From positions 11,160,001 through 11,224,000 of the forward strand of contig OZ059896.1 of the NCBI GenBank assembly GCA_964057225.1: a stretch of DNA of 64,000 nt, given 5' to 3'. Below the pieces are notes generated by a model, which saw only the letters and a list, made by a program, of their open reading frames with translations, ran no database searches and had not been told where the DNA came from. Below, piece after piece: positions 49,674-62,735 of this stretch (position 1 is the stretch's first letter; every line of letters starts with the position of its first letter). Source of the stretch: Auanema rhodensis (lineage: Eukaryota > Nematoda > Chromadorea > Rhabditida > Rhabditidae). Made by a program: the position numbers and the translations under genes.

Positions 49674-52240
49674 TTAAAATATTTGAAATATACTAAATCT
49701 ATACCTCTTTATAACTATTTTTCTAAATAAGCTGTCAAGAATATAATGATTTGTATTATAATTAAGACAATGAAACAAATGTTCTAATCTTAATATAACT
49801 TGTCTCCATCTTATTGAGGCGATTTGATTCAAATTATTATATTTTTCGTGATCATATTCTGAAACAAAAGCCATCTTTAAGTATCAAAAATAGAAATAAT
49901 ATCCGTTACCGAAACCCAAATTTCTGAATTTTCTTGTAATTGTTCGCGGAAGAAGATTTTCTTCAGGAAAAAGTAAATGCCTCAATTCCAATTCTGTTAA
50001 ACCTGATCGTACAATACTCAAAAAACAAAGAGTAGCAATTAGTAAATGTCCTTTACATTCACCCTCGATTACACTTAATTCCGTCTCATAAACTCTAGAA
50101 AGATTCTTTTAAACTTATTAATTAATAATTATTTTTTTTACTTTATTGGATTATACAATGCTAAATGTGTAACCTTATCAGTATCAGTTCCAAGTCGTAC
50201 AAAATTTCCAAGTATACGAGCTTTCAAAACTGACCAACGATTTTCAATATATCCTTAAAATAGTTAAAAATAATTATATTTTATAATCTCATGTATGAAT
50301 TTCTATATATTTTAATTTGAAAAACGATTTACCTTCTTCTATAGCTTCAAGATTTCCTGTAGTCAAAGTATTGCCAAATATTTTTGTGGCAATTTCACGG
50401 GTTCCTACACGAATCTGATTTTCAGTGGTATATTCACCAAAATTAATATATTTTGTTATAATATTCTAAAATATTATAAAATTAAAAAAATATAAATATT
50501 TATAATATATTTACTATTATATCATTTTGAGAATGTGGTTGTATATTCAGTATACTAATAGGTATCTGATCTTGTGTTGATTGAAATATTCGAACAGATA
50601 AAACAATGGTTATATTTGATTTGTAAACTAACAACTTGTCTAAGCTTGATGAAATCTAAATATCAAGAAAGTTTATAAATTTTTAAAAAGATTGAAACAA
50701 ACCTTATCCGCATTATCAATTATAATTAAAATATTTTCTGTAATGGTAGATATATCATCATAATTTATATTATTCTTAATAATAAATCTTTAAAAAATGT
50801 ATAAAATTTGATAAATTTACCGCCAAATTTAACTTTTCTTTAATTTCGTTTTGGTAATGTTCAACTTGTTTTTTGTTATTTATTGAGAGAAAAACTTTAT
50901 TTTGAAAAGTTGAGTTATTGTATGCTTTTGTTAAAATTTTCGTTCTTTCACCCACATAGCCACCAATTAATTGAATTATTCCACCCTTTTCTATGAGAGA
51001 TAATAACTGAATAAGTTATTATAATTACAGCTAATATACAATATTTTTACTTCTAAATAAGTTGCTTCCAGATTGCTACTTAATTCTTCTTTCCATTCAT
51101 TATATATATTTGAAGATTTATCATCATCTTCATTTGTATTTTCTTCATAATTTGCAATACAATTTAATATATGACTCTAAATAAATATATTTATTTTAAA
51201 GAGATAACTATAATTATAGTATAGTTACCTTGACTATTTTTGTCATATTTTCAAGTCCTTGTAAAACTATATGCTTATGCTGAATATTATCGAACCCATC
51301 ACTTCTGCATGTATATTCAAAAACTTGAGATTTCTTAAAATATTTAAAAATATTATTTTTAAAAATAGAAATACAAAAATTACCGGAATATAAGTTTTTA
51401 TATTGTTCACAAGGTTCTTTGCACGTTGGCTACCATTCTCATCCTCAATAAAATTGTCACTGTTGAATGGTAATTCTTCCAAAAAAGCCGAATTTCGAAT
51501 TAAATATAAAGCTTGAAAGTAAAAATTATTTCTTTTTTATTTAATATTTATTACCATGGTTATTTGTTTTTCCTGAAAAGATTATAGCAATCTCGTTCAT
51601 TGTGAGGTCTTGCTTTATTCCTTTCATTCTTAGAAAATTAATTTCGGGAACAGAATCATCCAGTACATAACCTCCACATTCTCTAAAATATCAAAAATTG
51701 AAAGATTTACTATGATAATATATAAATAACCCAAGCAAATGAATATATATTGGGTTACTTGATTCTCGAAACGATTGTGTTATAAGATGATCCAGAAGAT
51801 AAACGTTTTCAGGAGCATCATATACTGCTTTTATATTCTATAATATTTTTTTTGTTATAAACAGAAGTTAATTCTAAATATGTAACTGAATTAAAGTTTT
51901 CAAGTAACAAGAATAATTTCTTTTTGCTTGCTATTGTTTGCAGTTTTTCTTCAATCTGTAAACAAATGAATATAAACAGTACTATCTGTTTATAACCAAT
52001 TGATGTAGTAGTGATCTCTCATTTCGGAAATCTTTAAATGTCGAAATAAGAATTATTCTAACTATTTTCCATCCACTAAAATGTTATTATTATTGTTTAT
52101 ATTATAATTAATATAGTTAGTTACCTATATTGCTTACTTTTATTTATTTCATAATCAGTATGACTTTGAGATGTTACCTTCCAAATATCATCCAAATTGT
52201 GTAGCTCAAGTTCTTTTCTAGTTGATACAGAACATCCCAT
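49674..52240 (-). CDS. STAND-type NTPase-like protein (TEP1/NWD1/NPHP3-like) with Met-Gly-Cys N-terminus
   Basis: About fifteen minus-strand exons join to roughly 600 residues. It opens MGCSVSTRKELELHNLDDIW, a classic N-myristoylation start with Cys3 for palmitoylation. Then comes a DUF4062/TEP1-like region: GWKIVRIILISTFKDFRNER (compare 'F(I/V)SSTF.D...ER'), IEEKLQTIASKKKLFLLLENF, and NPIYIHLLGECGGYVLDD (compare 'GLLGERYG'). After a linker a nucleotide-binding-like domain follows: IQLIGGYVGERTKIL, where GxxxxGK(S/T) is expected (50941-50964), and ILIIIDNADK as Walker B. Helical C-terminal segments end at 49674 without WD or TPR repeats. The K-to-R and G-to-E changes in the P-loop argue against normal ATP binding. 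Membrane or cilium targeting by lipidation is inference. Exon ends between 50.3 and 51.6 kb are approximate. Family placement is moderate. Confidence 0.65.
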
Positions 52241-54275
52241 GGTCAAGTAAACGCTATATATTTATAAAACTCTTTAATATATATTATAACAATCATATGA
52301 TGTTATGATTTACAATTAAAGTATATTTAGAGGTAGAGGTATTAATTGATTTTGAAGCTTCTTCTTATAGTCTAGATTGATCACATGATCTCTGACATCC
52401 TAGTCTCTATTACGGACAACCAAAAACGGGTAAGTCGGATATAAAAGGATAGGGATGAGCGTAAAACATAATCAAACGCTTTCATTGTCTCGAAAAGTTT
52501 CTCCTCCTGATTTAAGCTAGTTTTGGCTAAGATTTTCATATCATTCTATTATCTTTTCTGTGCAGTCATTGTTCTTTTCTCTCGCTATTCGCTTTCTCAT
52601 TATCATTTCTCAAATCTTTAGCTAATTTATTAAGCATTACCCTCTTCTATTAATCTCGTACATTTTTGGAAGTTATTAATTAATATTCTCAATTATTGTT
52701 TTCTTTAGTTATAACCAAAAACAATGAATTAATCAGATTATTATAGTATATTTAGATGTAAAAATACTTATAAAATATTAAATTAATAAGGTATCATAGT
52801 CTATGTATCTCTATACCAAAAATATATATAACTAGTTTATGATGTCAGTTGACTATCTGATTGATGATTATAAAAAGTTGCTTAGAGTATTGAAAGAACT
52901 AGGTTTAGGTTTCAATATAGTAGAAGCAGAGAAAAGGATCATCAAGTTGTACAACAGGTTATACATAATAGATAGGATTTATAATAACCGCATAAACAAG
53001 CTCATTTTTTTTTATATTCAAACCTTATTTTTGATTTAACAATCCTTTGATCTATTAAGAAAATTTTAGAAAATTTCATTGAGAAGCTTGAAAGCGATTA
53101 AGACGAAAACTTGAATGAACTTTTTCCAATATCTTCCTGTTTTCAACTTCAAATCCATGAATCATATGCTAGTTAACGTTTGATTATAACATAAAAAAAT
53201 ATTTTTTTTTCTTATAAAGATATAAGAAAATGAAGTTTAATGCTACATCTATGTATTACTAGTTAATATAATTTGTTCAGTCATATATTGCTATATTAGT
53301 AGTTGTCGCAATCGAAATATTTGACATACATACAACAAATAAAAGAATTGAAATGTGAGGATAGATATAGAAATCTTCATACAAAGTGTTGTTCTTTTGT
53401 TTTTTTTATATATTTCAATAATCACCTTTCAAAAGTTGAAATAATCAATTAATCAATTAGACTTTAATTTTTCATTTCTTTTTTTTTTTTTACTCTCTCA
53501 CAATCTCCTGTTTGTCATATCCTTTTCTCATTTTCCACCTCTTCATGTTCTCCAATGTAGCAAACGAGTTGACTTTCTCTTGTTCGACCCTGTTCTCCGA
53601 GAAATATCGCTTAAGGCTATATCCGCCCTCGTTCCTTTATTCTGGCTCTTTATCTGTTCATACTAATTCCCGCCCATCACGGTCAGAAGCCGAAACATCT
53701 TTTTTAGTTGTGTTACATTAAATGCTATATCAGTCTATAATTTCATTTTTTTTGGAATCAAGTTAACTTCTAAATAATTTTAAATTTCTTGAAATAATAT
53801 ATGAAATATACTCTACACTCTTTCATTTTTATTATAAATATTTGAATCTTAGCATTCTCTCTCTGTTTTTTTTTAATTTTGAACAAAATAGGAAAAAAAT
53901 AAAAAAATATAAGTATGGATATAAAATAGCATATTACATATTTATAATGTATATATTATATATGGCATAGAAAGAAATAGATAAAATATATGTAGGTCTA
54001 TCAAGATTAACAGTTCGTTTAGTTTATTTCGAATATAAAAACTGAAGAAGAAATAATATAGAAATTGAAATATAGCTGAAATGTTTGAAGCTTAATGAAG
54101 CCAAGTGAACATAAGCTTAGAGTATTTTAGCTTCCAATTCATATTTTGTCTAAAAGCGTTGCTAAGTTTCATAGACATAATTCATTAATTATTAAAATTC
54201 TAATCGTATTCTCTTTATTTTCTACATTTTCATAATTTTTAATGAAATATCTTTTTATATAATTTATATTTTAGG
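52241..54275. other. Intergenic region between divergent STAND-like and ShKT-channel genes
   Basis: 2.0 kb between divergent genes. A TATA-like ATATAAAAGG lies at about 52439. An ATG-started frame at 52839-53039 (Lys/Leu/Ile-rich, helical) has no splice or homology support. A T/C-rich patch lies near 53470-53530. Nothing further is supported. Confidence 0.5.
54262..54275 (+). promoter_or_regulatory. Probable trans-splice acceptor at the ShKT-channel start
   Basis: The sequence tttatattttag ends at 54274, one base before the ATG at 54276. As at COPB2, this is the position of a spliced-leader acceptor or of a 5' UTR intron end. Confidence 0.45.
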
Positions 54276-56591
54276 ATGGTTAGCCAAATGATTGGTATAG
54301 CTATTGTAGCTACTGTCCTAGTATCAGGTGAATGAACTTTTTTTTTTTAAATATATGTACATATAATATATATTTTTAAATATCCATCTCTAACTATTAC
54401 AGTTTTAACTTTAGAACAGTAGCAATTTTCTATTGTTCTATGTTAGTCTGGTCTTAGACAAGATTTTCAACCTCAAGAAATACTAGTTTTCATTGCTTTT
54501 TAAGATATACCATTAGGATAATCCTAAACGATTAAACGCTTAGTTTTTGTCTGTCATTAACAAAATTTTATTTTTTTTTGATTTAGTAAAGAAAATTAAA
54601 TTTTAAATTAATTTTTATAAATCTAGAAAAATGTATTATTATACTTAGTTGTTTCAGTTCAAGCAATACAAGATTGCAAAGATGCTGATCCTAAATGCAC
54701 AGAATGGGCTGCTTCAGGAGAATGCACAGCGAACGCCGTTTGGTAAGTACCAAATCAAAAATTATATTTATCTTTCTTTTTAACATTTTTTATAATTTTT
54801 ATAATTTATTTATTTAATTATAATACTATTGTATAGTGTATGATTTTAGGATGATGGCAAACTGTCGTAAATCATGTCATTCGTGTCAAGGAGGTGATCG
54901 TGCTTGGAAATTAAGATCACATATACAAGAAGAATATCAAAATAAAACTGATATTATGAGAGAAGTTCGAGTTGAAAGTGTTCGAATTAATAATGTGGAA
55001 ATAGTAAGAATTTATAATAATATTGATTATTATTATTATAATTATATAATTATAGGACGAAAAAAGACAAAATGTTAGAGTATTTGGACGTTTTGTATTG
55101 GTTAGTTAATTCAATTTTATTTTTAAAAATAATAATTATTATTATTAAGAGTTGGAATGATACTCAAGTTGCATGGGATAAGAACCAATGGGGATTAAGT
55201 TGGCTTAACTTCTATTGGATCCAGATTTGGACTCCAATGATTGTTCAATTGAATGGGTGAATCTTAAAGATATAAAATGAATTATAACAATTGTGTTTAC
55301 AGAGGTGCTACTTCAAGCCCTGGAACTGTTACAAGTAAAGTCTTGGCTGCTAACTACACTGGACAGATCTATCTTTGGGCTGACTTTGCCTTCTCCACAC
55401 CTTTCAGATTCCAATATGAAGATTATCCAAATGATGAACAGAGAGTAAGAAATGTTTTTGCAATATTTTATAATTAACAATAATTCATATAGGTTTGTTT
55501 CAAATTTGATGATAAGAGACTTTTGGCTGTTCATTTTACTGTTTCTGAACAAGTTAAGAACAAGAATCGTGAAATGATGACAGATCCATTTGTTTCCGGA
55601 TGGAAAATCTCTGACTTTGAAGTTAATGTAAGTTATATTTTTAAAAATATAATATTTTAAAAATCACAAAAGAAAAGGTTGAAACTATTACAAAAAAAGT
55701 TTGAAACCGATGGTTTCCCATTAAATAATATTTAATTTTTCTTTCTATAACACAATTTTCTTTGTTTTTTTTTTGATTTTAGATATTTCATTTTTCGAAA
55801 CAAATCAATTTAAAAATTCAGATTTCACTCAATATATTTTCAAAAAATTTGATGTTTTTTCTATTTTCTTTTTTTAGGAATCACCATTCTCCATCGAGGC
55901 ACTCTCCGATCCTAAAAGAAATCCATTCGATATTCAAGCTGACAACTGTGAACTATGCGTTACTTTAGAAAGAAATGCTGTATATTTCACAGCAGAAATG
56001 TTACTTCCAGCTTTAGTAACAAGTATTTTTACTTTATCTGCTGTGTTTTTCCAGGTTATTCATTATTTTTTATAATAATTATATTAAATTGTATTTTAGT
56101 TATCAAAGACGCAGTCTGTTCTTCTCGGATTTTCCGTTGTCACTCAACTTTTGGCACTTGTTCTCATGTCACAAAGATTACCAAGTTTCACCGCTCATAC
56201 ACCTACTATTGGTAATAAATACATATTTATATAAACAAATATATTATCATTCATTATAATCTTACAGTACATTATGCTGAATTTAACCTCATTATGACTG
56301 GATTGCTATTCTTGATTTCTTTGGTTCTTGAGAGATTAGCTACTACTCCTGCTAATATTCCACCACCACATTGTGTAGATCGATTTGCCGGACTTGTAGA
56401 TCATGTTTTACCAATTCCAAGGGTAAGATTATACCTGTGAAATCTACTAATCATACTGTAATCTTCAGAATACCAAGCACGAGGATGAGTCTTTGAAATA
56501 TGCTTCAGTATCTCATGCTCTCAATCATGTTATTTTTGCGTTGGCTTCTGTTATATATTTTATTGTTGTTATTTTTTCTTTTGTATTTTAA
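54276..56591 (+). CDS. Cys-loop (pentameric) ligand-gated channel homologue with N-terminal ShKT domain
   Basis: Exons join to about 460 residues. Signal peptide MVSQMIGIAIVATVLVSVVS is followed by a ShKT domain: CKDADPKCTEWAASGECTAN, then CRKSCHSC, with the six cysteines in ShKT spacing. Next is a neurotransmitter-channel ligand-binding domain (WNDTQVAWDKNQWGLSWLNF, IWTPMIVQLN) and four membrane helices: M1 with AEMLLPALVTSIFTLSAVFF, M2 KTQSVLLGFSVVTQLLALVL, M3 FNLIMTGLLFLISLVLE, M4 near the C-terminus. In the Cys-loop region FRFQYEDYPNDEQRVCF the second cysteine is present but the first is replaced by Phe, so the defining disulphide cannot form. M2 has neither the PAR motif of anion channels nor a clear GEK of cation channels. 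The protein has a short M3-M4 loop. It may be an orphan subunit or a secreted-peptide sensor. Family is firm; ligand and ion are unknown. Confidence 0.88.
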
Positions 56592-57750
56592 ATAATATTA
56601 AATCTAATGTATTTGCAACTATTTTAATAAAAAAATATTTTTCTCATCAAATTATTGTTGCATATCTTCAAAGCAGGCAAACATTCTGTGCGTTTTCTTA
56701 CCGTACAGAAAGATACAATCAACTTTTTTTTATTCAAAAAGTTTAAACAAAAATAATTTAATATATTACAAACATTATTATTATTATTATTTGTTTAAAT
56801 AAGGTTTTTTTTAATATTTAAATATATGTATATTTCTTTATTTGATGGTCATATTCTCGTTAATCTGGCTCACATGGGAATTTATTTCTTGACATAATGG
56901 TCAGAAAACCGGTTGATCATTCATACGATTGATTATGAGACTAAATGAGCAAAGGAAAGATAAATACATTAAATACTCAAATAATTCAAGAAAACACAGT
57001 AAGCATTAAGTTTCTTTTCAAGTTTTAAATAATATTTTAACTTAAGTTTACTATGCTACTGTTAATTTTTTAATTTATAATTTAATCCTTTCCTTTACTA
57101 TTCTTTCAAAAAAATGTTGAAGTTTTTCTTTGTTAAATACCTTTAATCATTGCCTATTTGGTGTCTTGTCGTTCATTCATTCATTTGTGAGTTTTCATAG
57201 AGTCTTTTGTTAGTTTCAATTTCCTCGCTCGTTTCTTTTATTTTCAAAGCTTTCACAAAAGCTTTTGATGACACTAACCATTTCTCCCACATTGTTCCTC
57301 AATTTCTGGATCTCCTTTCATCAGACTCTTGTGTGAGAGGTTAGGGGGAAAGGAGAGACTTTCTGCGTAGGTGAAGCCGGCTCTGCCGTTTGTTTTTCCA
57401 ACAGTCTTATTCCAGTTTATCATCTTATATGTAGGTCCTGCTTTCTTTATATTGTCTTGAAGCTCCATCCACTTTGATTGTCTAACATTTAAACTTATTC
57501 CTTATTCAGCTTTTTGGCCATCACATTCATTTTTGAACTCCAAATAATTCATTCAAACATATATGAAAAGATGAAACTTTTTTTTTATCTCTTTCTTTTT
57601 TATTGTATTACCAAAAGTATTCAAAACGTTTTTACTCAATTGCAGTGTCGCAGTTGCATCATAATTTGAAATAGCCCATAGTATTGTCTTCCCTCACTAC
57701 ATTCATTTCAGTAAGGTATTTATTCCCGATTCTCCTCAAACATATCCAAC
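56592..57750. other. Intergenic region between ShKT-channel and ZIP genes
   Basis: 1.2 kb in tandem orientation. An aataaa-like signal for the channel gene lies near 56625. The rest is AT-rich; short frames near 57.3-57.5 kb on the minus strand have no support. Confidence 0.55.
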
Positions 57751-59614
57751 ATGTCTCACATCCAAAGAGGTTTATCGCTCAATTATTATTTTTTTATTAA
57801 TAATTTTATTTTTAGCTGCATTATTCGGCTCAATATCAACTGGAATAGTATCATTATTATCTCTAGCCGGTGCTTTAATTGTACCTTTATTACGTGGTTC
57901 AGCTAAGAATAGGTAAGCAAGCTTAGAGCATGTTCTTTAAACGTATTTAATGAATATTTTTATTTTTTTATCGTTTTTTTTCTTGTAGATGGATGCATTT
58001 TTTTATTTCAATGGCTGTAGCAACATTAAGTTCGGATGCACTTCTTCACATTGTTCCTCAAGCATGTTTATTCTTTCTTGTCTCTTGTTAACCTTTGATC
58101 TACAGATACTTGGATTACATAACCACTCAGAGACTGATAATCACCATCATGAGCATGACCATCATCACGAACATCATGAAGATCACGAAAATTCAACTAT
58201 TCCACATGAGGTATTCAGAATTTTTTTTTTATTAAATTAAAATTATTTTTATATCTTCATCTTCATCTTTACATTACATTATGTTTATTGTTATTAAGAG
58301 ATGATCCATTACAGAATGACCATGATCATGATGACAATCAACATATGCATCATAATCATAATGTAAGTTTTTAAAAAAAAATATTAAAATAATATTTTAA
58401 ATCTTTTTATTTCTAAAACATTTCTTTTGATATTTATATTCATTTATCAAAGACGAAAAGTGGGCAATATTGGTATACCATCCTTCTATCTATATAGGAA
58501 ATTTGAAAGAAAATGACAACTTAGTAATAGTATGAAAACATACAATAATCTATTTAAGACTGACTTATGGACTATTACAACAGATAGATCGATGCTATTA
58601 TATCTTTCTACAATAATGATAGCAATTTATCTTTTATATTTATTTGAATTTATAATTTATAATAGAAAAAAAACTCATAAGGTAAATTGAAACTTGTTTT
58701 TTTAATATTATATATCATATCATTAGTGTCAAATAGTTAACGAACATAGTATGGCTGGTAAAGAAATGCTTGATGAAAGTCAATGTTCTCTTGATAATTC
58801 CAAGTAAGTTTTGGCTCAGATGGTCAAAGATTCATATTATTTACTTTAGAACCATTGCTTCAAATGAAAATCATGATGCTGAAATGGACGAAGACACTGC
58901 ATACTGTTGCGGATTAAAGGTCCTATCCTATCAGAGATTGTTTCATTATGCTTTTCCTGTTTATAGAGTCGTGCAGTTGTTATTCTACTTGGAGATGGAA
59001 TTCATAATTTAGTTGATGGAGTGGCTATTGGAGCTTCATATTTGGCTTCTACCCAATTAGGAATCATCACCACCGTTGCTGTTATATGTCATGAACTTCC
59101 ACATGAACTGGGTAAAATAACTTTTTTCTTGGTTTTTATTTTTAATTTATTTGACAAAATATGTTTTTAGGTGACCTGGCTGTATTGCTTGACTCTGGTC
59201 TTAGTATGTGGAAAGCATTAGCATTGAATCTTCTATCAGCTTTAACAGCTTTTATTGGATTGTTTATCAGTATTGCTCTCGGTAATTTACATATATATTA
59301 TAATTATTGTAATATGTATATACAACAAAATGTTTTTTTTTTCAATTTTAGGATATAATAGCACAGCAGAACGGATATTGCTCGCATTTACAGCTGGAAT
59401 GTTTTTATATGTAGCATGGATTGATATGGTTTATTTAATATTTTGTATTGTACATCAAATTATATTTATTATCTTGCAGTTAGCTCATCTGAGACACATC
59501 GGAGTTCATAAAGATCATTGGCTAATAACTTGTGCTCTACAATCCCTCGGCTTCTTTTTCGGATTTTTCATGGTTTTCAGCTTAGGGTGGCTCGAGCATG
59601 ACCTTTTCCATTAA
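57751..59614 (+). CDS. ZIP (SLC39) metal transporter, LIV-1 subfamily
   Basis: Exons join to about 380 residues. The start [20 protein letters not shown] runs into helix I without a signal peptide. Helix II contains [17 protein letters not shown], followed by a His-rich loop ([17 protein letters not shown] and [15 protein letters not shown]), the metal-binding loop of ZIPs. Helix III is [21 protein letters not shown] second cytosolic loop has CCGLK. Helix IV has [20 protein letters not shown], and helix V carries [15 protein letters not shown], the HEXPHEXGD signature that places it in the LIV-1 subgroup (zinc, sometimes manganese or iron import into the cytosol). The protein ends [10 protein letters not shown]. 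The second intron (58062-58105, 44 nt) needs a GC-AG pair. Family is certain; metal and membrane are not. Confidence 0.94.
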
Positions 59615-59761
59615 TTATTATAGAAATGCTATCCAATTATTTTTGCTTTCTCATTCTTATTTTCTTATGTAATTTCTACATTTCTATAACATTATTTAAT
59701 CATTTTCACATGTGAAATGAACAACTTTTCCTGTTTCATGTTCAATATTTATTTTCAATTT

Positions 59762-59780
59762 TATGTATGTATGTATGTAT
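59762..59780. repeat. (TATG)n microsatellite
   Basis: About four to five perfect tandem tetranucleotide units in the presumed ZIP 3' UTR. Confidence 0.85.
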
Positions 59781-62735
59781 TGTAATAGAATTTGATGTCA
59801 GTTTCATACTTTTTTTTAAACTTAACATCAATTATATTCTTTTAAATATTATTTATAATTAATTAAAAATCTTATATATATGTATATATATAAATTTTTA
59901 TATCAAATTTTTATTGTAAAATGATATACATCTATATATGGTTAGTGCAATTATACATACATATGTATGTGAATAGAACATATATCGGCATTGATTGCAA
60001 TTTTTATTTCCTTTTTTTTTTAAATATTTTTCTTTTATAAATATAATTTTTTATACATATATTAAAATATTAAAAACTTAAAATGTATAGAAAATTTTAA
60101 TATTTTATCGTTAAATTAGGATTTAATGAGTGCTGAAAATAGTTTTTGTTTGAATTCTGTATTCATATTTCAACTATATTTTGCAAATAATCTTTATAGT
60201 TAGATGTTATTGATTAATATATTTTAAATACAAAATTAATAATATTGTATTAAATACATATTATGTATATAATGTATATAATGTACATACATATGTCTAC
60301 TACCATACATTGTATCCAATGATCTTGTAAATTCTTTTATTAAAACGTCAAACCTTTTTAAAAATTTATGTTTCAGATCAAAATTCCTTTTTTTTTCATT
60401 AATATTATAATAATAGTTTATTAATAATAAAATATTATAAATTAAATGATTTTATCAGAAATATTCGCATAGAAAATAAAAAATTGGCACCTTTAAAGAG
60501 TATATTTTGATGATCAATTGATTCTTTCATTTAACTTTTGAATGTAATTACTTTGAAATTATGCGTTCCATTCTAAGAGGGAATTGAAGAAAATGCTATT
60601 CTGATAATTATTGTTGTGTTAGTCTTCTCTGGTACCACTCTGTGTCTCTTATAATAATATATAGATATACATACATATATCTGATATATCATGATTTCAG
60701 CATTATAGGTTTTTTTTGCTAAAAAAATACTTTTTTTTTTGTTTTTAAATTGTAATATGTTTGCATTCTCCTTTGAGTATGTCTGAGATTCAATACACAT
60801 ACTCCGCATACATATTACACATATGTACAGAACATTTCTACAAGATTTCTTTTCCAACAATATATAAAAAAAATGAAGGAAATTCTATTTGTTTTATTTT
60901 CCAAACTTGATACTTTTTTTTTTGTTCGAAACATTAAAAATTTTCTCTTTTTTCTCCACTCCTGTTCAACATTTACATCGGTCATGCTTTCAGATACTTC
61001 AAAAGCATTTACCAAATGAAAGATGAAAGCTACTTCCTCTAACCAATGCTCCAAAAAAGCATTTGAAAAGGTTGTAGAGTTGCGTAACATAGGAGATCTA
61101 TGAAAGTACTTACAAAATCACAAGCAAGGTTCAAAAGAAATATCTCGTATGCGAATATTTCAAACATCGCTTCTTATAGTTATAAGCAGCATATCAAACT
61201 TTTTATTTAACATGGATCACAGAGCTAACAAGACATTATGAGAGAATATGCTGAATGGAATAATTAAAATTGAAACTAAATCAGTTCTTGTTAGAATTAC
61301 ATACATATACCTGAATTATCTAGACATAACTAAATAATATTCTCCATTTTCTCCACCCACTCCACAGCACTCTCTTCATTTCCTCATTCTCTCTCAGTAA
61401 TCTTCTTTTTTTTCCTTCTTCCTCGTGCATACTGAAACTTTTTCTTTCTAATCTTTGCTTCGCCGGGCAAGCTCTCTTCTGAACTCCATTAGATTTTCAG
61501 TTGTATTAATGTTACATCAATTGTTTTATATTATATTTATTCAAAAAAATTTTTGTAACATTTTTTTATTCTTTATTTTCAAAATGGAATTACATGCACT
61601 ACATTATTTGAAAGATTGTAGATGTAAAATCTGCCTGTTCCATTTTCTATTTTAGAATCCACATGTCATATACATCGAATTTGCAAACATTTTTTTTGTT
61701 CTTATTACATCTTTGTTTTATTTTCTAGCAAGCCAATATTGGTATTTAATACTATTTTTCAACATTTCCGAAATTCAACCAGGTTAAGTGATTAACATTA
61801 TGAACTTAATTTTAAATAGGAATCTAGTTAAAATCTTAAGCATTAAATGAATGGAATTAGATCCTGCCAGCTGCTGATCAGATTTTGCTTCATATGCTCT
61901 TCACATCCGATCTCATTTTCTTTATGATTCACATAAATAACATCCGGCAATAATAATTCATTACTTGAATAATATTGAAAAAAATCAAATATATTCAACT
62001 ATTAACTATTAACTTTTAATATTTATAACTAAATCGAAATATTATTGAAAGAAGATATAAGAAAAATCGTTGTTTACATTCAGATGCATATAGAATGAAG
62101 AATAAAATGTTTTGAATGTAAAACACAGTAATTAACTTGTAGTTATGAGAAATTGATCAAAATTAAGCATTTTTACAGCAACCTTTTGCAACGAAACATA
62201 CTGATTCTAAGAAGTTCAAATAGTTGCTTCAACTTTATCTAAAAACAACAGTTAATTGATATCTAGAAGTGTTAGAAGTATTTTATTCCTTCTTCCGATA
62301 TTCCATAAGAAGTAAGAGACATGCTTCTCAATCTAATGAAATAACAACTCATGAACATAACAGTATTGTGTTCTTCATATAATAATATATGGTATACATG
62401 AATATACTATGTCTATCTCTTCCATCATTATTAGGTCTTCTTCTTCTTCTTTTTCTTTTTTTTCTTTGATTATTACATATAAAAGAAGAAAATAAAACTT
62501 ATCTTTAAATATAAATATACATATAACTATGTATATTTATGTAATCTCTTATCTTTTTTTCTTTCTTTTTTTTTCTTTTTTTGAAATTGTTTATTGTACT
62601 TTTAGTTTTAATCAGATATATCTTATTACTATTCTAATTAAATAAAATATTATTTTTACAAGAAATCCCTTGTTGTTTCATATTTGTTCTCTCACCACCG
62701 TTTGAATTTCTTTATCTTTTCATTCATTTCCAAAA

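Noticed and set aside
60573..61090. Minus-strand frames after the ZIP gene
   Set aside because: Interrupted by poly-T runs, no recognisable motif, and no consistent splice chain.
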